Of a stretch of DNA of 64,000 nucleotides, positions 12,201-22,829 are shown one piece after another. The DNA is taken from the NCBI GenBank assembly GCA_002900995.3, contig CM035315.1, forward strand, positions 62,001 to 126,000, written 5' to 3'. Numbering within the stretch: the stretch's first letter is position 1; every line of letters begins with the position of its first letter. Source of the stretch: Ganoderma boninense. Lineage: Eukaryota; Basidiomycota; Agaricomycetes; Polyporales; Polyporaceae. The position numbers and the translations under genes were made by a program. The notes beneath the pieces are model-generated. The model searched no databases and was not told the origin of the DNA. It saw nothing but the letters and a program-made list of their open reading frames with translations.

Positions 12201-15200
12201 GGCAATGCACACAGGAGCAGGATGTGGGGAACGAGCTCGGACCATCGTAGTGGTCGACGACGGTCAACGCGATGAGCTCAGCCCCGGACGCAGCGCCTAC
12301 CCCCCCCCCGCCGCCGCGCTCGGTCCGGCGCGCGCCTGCTGTGGTGGAGAGGTGCGTAATCGAGCTCGCGAGCAATCCGACATCTTCGCTCTCGTCCTCC
12401 ACCATCGGCCGACTTCCACAGGTCTCCCAGCTGTCCATGTCCACACCCGGAGACCCGGATCTGCCACGATTATGCCGTAAGGCCCCGCGGGGTGTGTCAG
12501 TGTGAGTGTATGCGCCGAATTTGCGAGAGAACACCGCTGCTCATCGGAGGGGCTTGGGCGGGGACACATTCAGGAGAAAGGGGCGCGCCTGGGCCGACCA
12601 CTCAGTAAGTAATACTAAGAACTGCTGTACTCGTAATGCTACCAAGTGCGAGGTGTGTATGGCCCTGGGGCCAAGCTCTTCGGGCTCCTTCTCTCGCCGC
12701 CGTGCGTGCATCCCGCGGTTCAATGTCAATGCTAACGTGTTCCTGAGCAAGAATAAACCATGACCGGTTGACTGGTTGGCCGTTCGCGCCCCTTCCCGCT
12801 CCCGCTCCAGCACTACTATGTACCAGTTGGGGGTAAGTATGCTGTATGCTGTAATCGGGAAAGTGGGTACTGCACCCGAGGAGAGAGCGGCTCTTTTGCC
12901 TGATGCAGAACAAATGATAATGCTGTACAGTGCCCCTCCCCCCGGCAGCGACTCCTGCCGCAGGTGCGTGCATTTGGCCATTCGTACCGATCTCTCTCGT
13001 CTGACACGAACACGCATTTTCTTCACGAATCACGAATCACGAATCACTGTCGTGGTCCGTCCGACCACCCGACGAGTCCGAACCTATGTAAAGTTACACC
13101 TTTTCCACCAAGTTCCAGCCGCAACAACAGCACCACCACCGTGAACCACCGGAGGCGGAGACGGGCGCGCTCGCAGCAACGCTAACCGCCAGAGGGTTGA
13201 TTCGCATTTCGGAGCCCGTCGTATCTCTTCCTCCCGGCCTGGGTAAGTACTTACCGTCGGCGCCGACGTGCGAGCCCCTTCCTTCCGCATGCGCCGCTCG
13301 AGTTTCGCCGCGCTGTCCCGTACCCTCCCTACATGGTACCGTTCCGCCGCGAATGCGACAGTCCCAGTCCTCGCATCAGATTCAGAACGGCCAGCGTACA
13401 GAACGCGCCGGGCCGCGCCTGCCGGGCCACCCCGCGCGGGCATCATCGACATCAACACGCGCTTTCGCCTTTGGAGTCGGCAGGGGCGCGTATGTGTAAG
13501 TATCGTATGTATGTATCATACGCATGGCCAGCATACTTACAACATACGCACCCCAAACCCGACGAATGGCACCCCCCCCCGGCATGTGCTCTCGTGACAC
13601 CTGGGTCCTGGCGTACCTTCACGGTCCTGTAGAAGATAAGTACCTGCATAAGTCAATATCCCCGCATCTCGTCGCGTAGAACGGCATCTAGCCGAGCCGA
13701 GCCGCCCTGCCGCCCCTTGAAGTTGCAGTGAAGTGGAGGCCTTCCGCTCCATTCCGATTCCGAATACTGTACCTCATCAGACAGCGGCGCGCTGTTCGTC
13801 GGCCACGGCATGCACACCTGACCTCGACGTTGACAATTGTCGCGGCTCTGTGGGGTGCCTGCGCCCTGCGGAGGAGCCGGGGTCGAAGCTCGCCTCGCGA
13901 GGCGAGAACGCGAGAACCTCGCACCTCGAACCTCGGAACGTTGTGTCCTCGAGGCCGCGAGCGGGCACGGACGGGCAGCGGGGAGCCGTAAGCGTGCCGC
14001 GCGCCGTAAGCGCGCCGCGCGCCGTGCGACCACAAAGACCGGAACGCTGACCTTACCTTGAAGCTTCGGGGAGCCGGTGGAGACTGGAGTCGGTGGAGGA
14101 CAGAGAGGCGTAAAGAGTTCACGCGGAACGTGCAAAGGATTAAGTTCGGTATTTGCTATGGGCTATGTTATGCACGTCAAGGCTGAGGCTCAGACTGCGC
14201 TCTCGCGGTCGTCCTCCTCCGAAAGGACCGAAGCGGACGTGGGGGGTGGGACGTTCGCCTGGGAGACCTGGGCGCTCCGCACCCGCCTACCCTGGAGGAC
14301 GCAGGTACAGTACTACTACCACGCCGCGAACTCGAAGATGAGGCTATCTAACCCCCAGGCGAGCTGGACACTTGGACACCTGACATACACATGCAGCGCG
14401 GCGACATACATACAGCGGTCCTTTGTTCGTGCGGGGCTTCGAGCGGGTCTCGTAACGATGCAGGCACGGATCTTCTTCCACTGCTGTGGCGTCCACTTCC
14501 ACCGCCGCCTCGTGCCCGAGCTCGAGGCTCGAGACTCGAGTCCAAGTTGCGCCGTGGACCGCGAACCGTGGCTGTGGTAGCGGTCGCACGACCGGGTGTT
14601 CCCAAGCACCACGACATACCGATACCGGATGGCATGTGGCTACCCTGACACGAGCCACCTAGGTAGTTGGTACGACCGCGCGCGCCCGTGTGTCCCCGGC
14701 GTCCGAGCTTCGTTCGACACCCGGGCCCACAGGATGCGTGCGAGGGACAAGTATCTGTATGACGTCGACGTGAGGCTATGCCTACCTGCGGGGATCCACC
14801 AGCTGAGCGCCCTCAGCGTTGAATGAAAGATGTCCGACGTCCATGTATGAGGTATGATGTACGACTGACTGCGCATGCATTGGCAAATGCTCGTGTGCTC
14901 GCACCCGAGTACGCCCGCACAGCGTCCTGATACTTCAAACGGGACGCGGGCGAATGGACGTTGTCTGAGCTATCTGTCCAGCCGGCGAGGCAGGTGAGGC
15001 CTGGAAGATGGGTGCTGGAAATCGACCTCGACCTCGAACGCGAACGCGAACTCGCCCTGGAATCTGGATGGGAGGCAATGCGGAGGACGCGATACGCTTG
15101 TCATCCGCAACTCGCCTGGCTTCATTGCCGCTCACACAGCGATGGAAATTGGAATCATGGATGGTCGTGTGCGAGGGCGGGATGCCAGAGGGTGGGTCGC

Positions 15201-16720
15201 CGGCGTCACTAGTACTGTCAACTTACAACTTGAACTTACACGTACTTACGTATACACACGCCGACGCCTGCAGACGCACGACCCGTCCCGGCTGCCAAGT
15301 CGGACTCGACGGACTCGACGGACGACGCGCGAGGGGCCAAGACGGCTGCGCGTTGTCGTCGTCGTTGTCGTTGTCGCGGCAGCTGTAGACGTAGACAAGC
15401 CTGTAGATAAAATAAATTCAACTCGCTCTGAGTCTAAGTCTCAACGTCGACGTCGCGGGCACCATGTCAGTACCATGTAAGTACGCTACAGCAGTAGGGC
15501 GACACCCACCACCCGATATCGAGCCTGCGAGTCGGTTACTTGAGCAGCGAAAGCTCGCAATCGGAGTCGCAAGACTCAAGAGAGACCATCCCATGAGAAG
15601 CGCCGGCCCGCGCCTTCCCACCGGCCCCGCCCGATGCGCATCTCGCCTCGCCCGACCCCAGATCTAACCTCCCATAGCCTCCCATGCGCGCGCACATCGG
15701 AATCTCTCCATCACATCACTGACACTCGCGCGTAAGCGAGCGAAGTGAAGGCCGGTCAGTGACCTCATCGCTGTCGGGCGTCGCGCGAGCGATACGCGCG
15801 CGCGGTCGGACGTCGCTGCCTGCCCCTTTTGGCGACGACTTGCCGATGCCGCCCGTGCCGCGGTGCATTTTGGGGCTCCGTGATTGGCTGGAGGCGGTTT
15901 TGCCCGCTTCATCTTGCTTCTTTCTGCCGGTGCGCGTCGGGCGATGGACGTCGAGGAGGCGCGCGCGATGTACCGACCCAACATCCGAGCAAGTCGCTAC
16001 ATATCGAGTCTTCAAGATTCTCGGGGAGCACTCTCTGGGATTGAGACTAAGTGAACGCGAACGCTGCTAGCCTGAGTGCAAGGGCGCAAGACGCCGCTCC
16101 TGCCACTGCCAGTGCCGGCCTCAGTGCGGCCTCGCCTGATTGAGCGTCCGTCCGTCCGCGGCTGCACACAGCAAACGGCCCTGTGTGGTTGGCCGTGCGT
16201 ATAATTAGCACTTCGCGCATGGGGGTGCGCTCCGAAAGGAAGCAGAGCGAAGCGAGGATTGTCGCTCATTGGAACTTGCGCCGCGCGCAGGTCCCAGGTC
16301 GGTCCCGATCCGACGACCGTCCGATGCGCGTTCGGCGTGGCTAATAGTAACACTGTGGCGCGAGAGCCAGTACTAATCAGGACTACTGTATGGAACCGCT
16401 CGTAAGTACGTGTAGAGCACATTAACTCAGAGTTACAGTGACTGAACCTCCGGCGCAAGCCGTAGGCCCAAACACAGCGGTCTACACGGAGGTTCGTCCG
16501 AGGCGCACGTTGTATAGTACATACTCAGTTGGAAAGATGATCAGGCACTTGGCCATGGGGGCACGCCGCTGGGACCACGGCCACGCGAGCTGTGGGCTCA
16601 AGATTCAACTCGGACCGGAAGGATCGCTTGTTCCACTACCAGAAGATTGCAAGTGGAGCGCGACCTTCCGTGCCGCAATTAATGGCGATGGTTCGGGGAC
16701 ACCACCAAGTAGTGCTAGTG
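9255..16720. other. Long gene-poor stretch with recurrent GTAAGTA/TACTTAC motif
   Basis: No gene is supported over about 7.5 kb. Open frames are short, overlap on both strands and lack domain-like composition or consistent splice phases. Visible structure consists of repeated GTAAGTA or TACTTAC heptamers from about 9578 onward, a (CAAGTGG)5 tandem at 10048-10081, a G-rich (GGGGAT)n tract at 12112-12139, and a triplicated CACGAAT unit near 13024-13046. A long regulatory region, a non-coding transcript or decayed genes are all possible. Confidence 0.5.
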
Positions 16721-17154
16721 CAGGACCCGGGCAACTCCCCCATATGTTCGGCCTTTCTTTGCCTTTTCTGACTTCCTTTTTAGGAAGGAGATCCTGTCCT
16801 TCCTCGCCTTTTTGACGACCCATAAACGGCTAGACGCCCGTAAAGCGCCTGCAGCCTTGTCCGTCTGGATGCCTTTCCGAGGTCAGATTGGGAGGGGTCG
16901 GGGACATACCCGGTCGAACCAACGGTGAAATTTTGACAGAGGTGCCATCCAAACAATTGTTACGACCTCTTCGCGGATTTTTGTGTTCTGACCCCAAAAG
17001 TGCTTTCTGGCCGTGAAAACCGTTATAGCGTCACAGAGTGCTACGTATCGTGACATAGTGACACTCTTGTCCCAAACATGCCTTTCCGAGGCCCAAAAGT
17101 TGTTCAGGCCGGGGTAAAAAAGGCCGAACATATAGGGGAGTTGCCCGGGTCCTG
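16721..17154. mobile_element. 434-bp MITE-like DNA transposon with 36-bp terminal inverted repeats
   Basis: The left end (16721-16756) begins CAGGACCCGGGCAACTCCCC and continues to GGCCTTT. The right end is its reverse complement with one mismatch at position 21. The element is flanked by CTAGTG on both sides, a probable 6-bp target duplication, although the flanks are themselves CTAGTG-rich. No coding capacity is seen. Inside, TGCCTTTCCGAGG occurs twice in direct orientation (near 16869 and 17079). The CAG start resembles hAT-type ends, but a 6-bp duplication does not fit hAT (8 bp), so the superfamily is left open. Confidence 0.85.
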
Positions 17155-19541
17155 CTAGTGCTAGTAGTAGTACAAATCACGTGTCGAGTATATGTAAATC
17201 TTCGACGTTGGGTGCATGGTTCGCGGTGCCGGCGCCGACGCCGACAATAATATCGATGTTCGATCAAGCGACTGCGCCACGCGTAAGTATCAGAGGTAGG
17301 TAAGTATAGGCGGTCAAATTCGCATAAATGCAGACGCAGGCCCCCGCTATCGGGAATACGTTCAACGTCATACCGATTTGGAATGTCTGCGGGATGCCAT
17401 CGACGGCCGACGCGGCACAGCATCAATGTCAACTGCAACTGGAGACTGGAGACTGGGGCTGGGAAGAAGGGCTGGGAGCACTGCAGGTACAGTGCCCCGG
17501 AAAATGTTTTCGCGATCGACGCGCGTCCGAACGTATCTGGTCGACCGTCGGCGTTCTATGCCATGTCTATGTGCGATTCTCGTAAGGGATGCATGTCCAC
17601 GTACGAGAGGTTGTGTTATCCGTGCCTGTGCGTTTTGAATTTCGGCGGTGCGAATGCGCGCGAGCGGATGAGAGGATGAGGGGAGGGGTGCGGGGAGTCG
17701 GATATAGAGCGCGCCATCAGGTGGTGATGCGTGAGTGTGATGGTGGGGTCGGGGTGCAGATGCTGCTAGCTGATAATAAATAAACATGGAGGCTCGAGCC
17801 CTGTCGTCGTCCCTTGCCAATGCCCTGGTGTCCAGGTTCAGACGACGCGGTGAGGAGTTGTGCTCCGAGTCCGACGAGTTTTTCCCTGCATCAGTCGCGC
17901 GAACGATAAACGTATATCACATATCGAAACCCAGTCTCTACCTGTCTCTGCACCGTCGTGAAGGGGCAAAGAGGCTCCGGAAGAGCAGAAAGAAGACGGG
18001 TCTCACGTCTAGAGAAGAGAGAAGAGAAGGACGGCCCTGGAGACTCAGAGAGTCCGGGAAGCTGGGTGCGAGCAGCCTAGGGCGGGTCGCCGCCCTTACG
18101 TCCGCCATCGGAGATGGAGCTATGACGTCCGACCCCATGCAGATGGACGCTGGGTGGGTGTAAGTACAGGCGCGGCCGGTCAGAAAGTTCCTCGTTGCGT
18201 TCGCCGCATAATTCCCGACGCGCGGACGGACCTGCGGAGAGAGGTTGCGCTACGTGCACGTGGCCGCGTCCGCTCGCTGTTCTCAAGCATCTGAGCCCGG
18301 GGATGAACAAGACGCACAGTGCGAAAGAGTGTACATGTGAAGGAGCGCGAGCTCGGACGCGCACGATGAGATCTTTTTTTGTTGCGGTTCTTGATTTTGC
18401 GAGATGGAAGGAGGAGATGGACCAAGAGCGAGACGGCCTTTGGGTGAGAAGCATCGAGCAGCGGTTGCTGAAAGGAGGAGAGCGGGTCGTCGAGGATGAT
18501 GTGGGCAGCGGTGCACAGGGAAGCGGCAGACGGCTGATACTTAACTTAGAGGGCTGATCTGGGCTGATGCATGATACATCATTCGCGATGCGGCGCGCAT
18601 CAGTGACTGATGAGGCTGCTAAAGCCGGAGGACGACTGGATGCCAACAGCCCATTGGCCTGCGGCGACGGGGCCAATGGCGGCGCGGGAGCGTGTCGAGG
18701 GCGGGAGAAAGGACGTGGGGGAAGGAGAGTGTCACTGTGCACACGACGGAGTTTGGACACGGTTGACGAGGGAGAAGCTGATGAGGGCGACGGGTGGCAA
18801 CCGCCAAGGCTTGTTCGACGCGCCTGCCCCCCGCTGTCCTGTACGTGAGTCTGAGCCTCGCGGCTGCTCGGGCTCGCTCGCGTCCGGAATGAGCTTGGGA
18901 GCTGGACCGGGCTCGCGAACGCCAAGCCCGCTCGGAGGGTTGGAATGGAATTATCGCGAGCAAGAGCCGCGGAGAGGGTGCTTATACTCGAGCAAGGGCC
19001 GACGCGGCGGCTGACGGGGGATTGATAGATGTATCTACGTGTACGGAGGCGAAGGCTGGTAGAAATGTGTCTGATGAGGGCTGCGGAGGAGAGCGGAGGG
19101 CACGAGCACGAGTAACGTCTGCATCGCGAGGCCGCGCAGGACGGGGAGACTGCGGTCGAGTGGGTCGCGCAGGACGGAGGAGACGTTATCGACCCGAGGG
19201 CCCCCGAGGGAGGGCAGGCGAGGCGGCCAGTAGCGACGCGCGAAAAATGGAGTCGGCTTGTCGGCTGGGGCGGCCGATCGGGATCTGGGGAGAGGGTGGG
19301 AGGCGGCGGGGGCTGGGAGACGTGTGTGGTCGTGTTTGGGGGCAGATCTGGGGACGGGCGAGTGGAGGATATTTAAATCTTGGCGGCTGGCGGCTGGAAC
19401 GCATCCTTCCTCCACCTCTTCTTCTCCCTCCGCTGCCCCGCCCGCCGTGCTCGTCATTCGCGACCACTACTAGCTCAGTCTAGGGTTAGCGCCCCCCGCC
19501 CTCCGGTCTTCCGTGCACCCCGCTCCACACCCTCACCCCCC
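17155..19541. other. Gene-poor upstream region of the H+-ATPase
   Basis: No convincing gene. It contains three further GTAAGTA motifs (17283, 17300, 18160). GC-rich open frames at 17786-18163, 18567-18848 and 19022-19483 overlap frames on the opposite strand and look random. The last ~170 bases carry the likely core promoter of the downstream ATPase. Confidence 0.5.
19370..19450 (+). promoter_or_regulatory. Probable core promoter of the plasma-membrane ATPase gene
   Basis: A TATA-like TATTTAAAT at 19370-19378 is followed by a strongly pyrimidine-rich stretch (about 19406-19445), a combination common at highly expressed fungal genes. It lies about 165 bases before the ATG at 19542. The function is inferred from position and composition. 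Confidence 0.55.
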
Positions 19542-22500
19542 ATGTCCGACCCCCAGGTTGAGAAGGAGGCTGGCCCCACCCCGCCGGCCGCGGAGACCCC
19601 CTCCAGCCAGCCCGAAAAGAAGAAGAGAGAGTACAAGGATTTTGGCGACCATGAGGAGAAGCCCACTCGTGCGTGTCCTGTTCCCCCCTCTCCTCCCCCC
19701 TTCCTGACCGCGTCCTCCAAAAGACGCCAAGGTTGATATGTCTCAGGTGAGTAATTTTGTCTTGTTTTTGATTGGCGGCCCCCGCTCACGCTGACGTCAA
19801 TCCTTACAGATCCAGCTCAAGGCCGAGGACCTCTACGACAAGGAGAAGGTCGATCTCGAGACCATCGTTGTCGACGACGTCTTCAAGCTGCTGCAATGTG
19901 ACGAGAGCGGTCTTTCCGACGAGGAGGCTACCCGCCGCCTCGAGCTCTTCGGCCCCAACAAGCTCGAGAGTGAGGAGCAAAACCCCTTCCTCCAGGTGCG
20001 TACTCTTTACGCACCTTTCCGCCGTCCGTCCGCGTCTAATCGGGCACATCCGCGCGCTTAGTTCCTGAGTTTCATGTGGAACCCCCTCTCTTGGGTCATG
20101 GAAGCCGCCGCCCTCGTCGCTATCGCGCTCTCCAACGGCGAGCACCGTCCCCCGGACTGGCAGGACTTCGTCGGTATCGTTACCCTCCTGCTCATCAACT
20201 CCGGTATTGGTTTCTACGAGGAACGGAACGCTGGTAACGCCGTCAAGGCCCTCATGGACTCGCTGGCTCCTAAGGCCAAGGTCAAGCGTGCTGGACAGTG
20301 GCGCGAGATCGAGTCTGCCAACCTGGTTCCCGGTGATATGATTTCGTTCAAGATCGGTGACATTGTCCCCGCCGACTGCCGTCTCACGGAGGCTATCAAC
20401 GTCTCTATCGACCAAGCCGCGCTCACTGGTGAGTCGCTCCCCCAGAGCAAGAAGACCGGTGATCAGTGTTTCTCGTAAGTCCTACTTTTCCGCCCCATTC
20501 CGAGATATAGTTTCTAAACCTTGATTTCCAGTGGCTCTACCTGCAAGCAGGGTGAAGCCGAGGGCGTCGTTATCTCCACCGGTCCCAACACGTTCTTCGG
20601 CCGTGCCGCCAACCTCGTCGGACAGGACGATGACACCACTGGTCACTTGCAGAAGATTCTCGCCCAGATCGGTTCCTTCTGCTTGGTCGTCATCGGCATC
20701 TTCGTCCTTGCGGAGATTTTCTGCTTGTACGCTGGTTTCCGTTACACGTACCGCCGCGGTCTCGACAACATCCTGGTCCTCTTGATCGGTGGTATCCCAA
20801 TTGCCATGCCCACAGTCTTGTCCGTCACGCTCGCCGTCGGTGCCCAGCAGCTCGCGAAGTACAAGGCCATTGTTACCCGTATCACGGCTATCGAGGAGCT
20901 TGCCGCCGTCACCATTCTTTGCTCCGACAAGACTGGTACGCTCACCACCAACAAGCTCACGATCGACCGTGACACCATCCGCACCTACGGTCCCTTCTCG
21001 GGTGAGGACGTTGTCCTCCTTGCTGCGTACGCGTCCCGTACCGAGAACCAGGATGCCATCGACACTTGCGTTGTTGGCGCCATCGGCGACCCTGCTCGCG
21101 CTCGCGCTGGTATCAAGCTCCTCGACTTCAAGCCCTTCAACCCCGTCGACAAGCGTACCGAGATCACTTACCGCGAGGAGTCGTCCGGCAAGCTCAAGCG
21201 TGTCACCAAGGGTATGACCGGTATCATCATCGAGCTCTGCACGCGCAACAAGACCGACGAGATTGAGAACCGTCTCGAGGCCGACGTCGAGGAGTTCGCC
21301 ACCCGTGGTCTCCGTGCCCTCGCGGTTGCGTACGAGGAGGTTGACGGCGACGACCCGGAGAGCGAGGGTAACGGCTTCGAGCTCATCGGTCTGCTCGCCA
21401 TCTTCGATCCCCTCGTGACGACACTAAGCAGACCATCGACGACGCCATGGCCCTCGGTGTCAAGGTCAAGATGGTTACCGGTGACCAGCTCGCCATCGCG
21501 AAGGAGACTGGCCGTCGTCTCGGTCTGGGCGACCATATGTACCCCGCTAAGGTGCTCAAGGACGGACCCGAGCCCGGCTCTCGCTTCCGCTCTCTCGACG
21601 AGATGATCCTCGACGCTGACGGTTTCGCCGGTGTCTTCCCGGAGCACAAGTACGAGATTGTCAAGCGTCTCCAGGGTCTCGGTCACCTGTGCGCCATGAC
21701 TGGTGACGGTGCCAACGACGCTCCCGCCCTGTCCCGCGCCAACGTCGGTATCGCCGTCGAGGGTGCCACGGACGCTGCTCGCTCTGCCGCCGATATCGTC
21801 TTGACGGAGCCTGGTCTCTCGACGATCGTCCACGCCATTCGTGGCTCGCGTATCATCTTCCAGCGTATGAGGAACTACGCCATCTACGCTTGCGCTGTCA
21901 CGATCCGTATCGTCGTCTGCTTCGCCATCCTCGCCTTCGCGTTCAAGTTCGACTTCCCGCCGTTCATGGTCCTGATCATCGCCCTGCTCAACGACGGTAC
22001 CATCATGACGCTCTCCGTCGACCGTGTCTTGCCCTCGAATCACCCCGACTCTTGGGATCTCGCCGAGATTTTCGCGTACGCCGTTGCGTACGGTCTCTAC
22101 CTCACGCTCTCCACCATCGCGCTCGTGGCGATCATCATCCGCACGACCTGGTTCTACGACAAGTTCGGCGCGACGCTCTCCGGCGGCGCGCACCAAGCGA
22201 CGAACCACAACGACCGCCAGCTCCACACGATCATCTACCTCCAGGTGGCCATTATCTCGCAGGCCCTCATCTTCATCACGCGTTCGCACGGGTTCTTCTT
22301 CATGGAGCGTCCGTCGTTCGCCCTCATGGGTGCGTTCTGCATTGCCCAGCTCATCTCGTCGATCATCGCGGCGTACGGCAACTGGGGCTTCACGGAGATC
22401 GAGGCTGTTTCGGGCACTTGGATCGGTATCGTCTGGGTTTGGGTGAGCTGTCTTTTACTTTCCTCGCTGATTCGGCTGAAGCTTATGGTCTTCGTGTAGG

Positions 22501-22829
22501 ACATTGTTTGGTTCTTCCCTCTCGACCTTATCAAGTTCGCGATGAAGGCGACGATCATCAAGTCCCTTCGTGCTCGTCACGACGAGGCCGTCGCCCGGGA
22601 GCAGCAGAGCAAGGAGACCGGCGTCCCCATGACGCGCACGACCTCGCGCGCCGCGTCGATCCACGAGTCGCTCTACTCGAACCGTGTGTCGTTCATCCGT
22701 CGCGCCGCCCGCAAGGTCGGCTTCGGCCAAAAGATCTCGATGAAGCCCGAGGAGCTCCAGCGTTTCAGCTCCATCCAGGCGGCTCGCACCGGCAACCTCC
22801 TCGCCCGCAACCCGTCGCGCCCCTCATAG
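19542..22829 (+). CDS. PMA1: Plasma-membrane P-type H+-ATPase (PMA1 type), one apparent 1-nt deletion
   Basis: Pumps protons out of the cell at the expense of ATP, building the gradient that drives nutrient uptake. Exons are 19542-19668, 19724-19746 (a 23-nt microexon), 19810-19995, 20062-20474, 20532-22442 and 22500-22829, all with GT-AG introns of 55-66 nt and matching phases; the product would be about 996 residues. Hallmarks are the acidic/Lys-rich N-terminus, LTGESLP in the actuator domain, membrane motif [10 protein letters not shown], phosphorylation motif CSDKTGTLT (Asp near residue 382), MVTGDQLA and [11 protein letters not shown] in the nucleotide/phosphorylation domains, C-terminal membrane segments and a basic regulatory tail. 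At 21409-21412 the expected Asp-Pro-Pro motif is broken because a C run is one base short: the frame before and the frame after are both perfectly conserved. A homopolymer sequencing error is far more likely than a dead gene. Confidence 0.96.

Noticed and set aside
18077..18925. 282-codon minus-strand frame upstream of the ATPase
   Set aside because: Ser/Pro/Arg-rich translation of GC-rich DNA with open frames on the opposite strand as well; no conserved-looking block.
21406..21420. Programmed frameshift in the ATPase
   Set aside because: No slippery heptamer or known precedent in fungal proton pumps; a missing C in a homopolymer explains it.
21168..22289. 373-codon minus-strand frame inside the ATPase gene
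   Set aside because: It is the antisense shadow of a strongly biased coding sequence; Arg/Asp/Val-rich and without a family.
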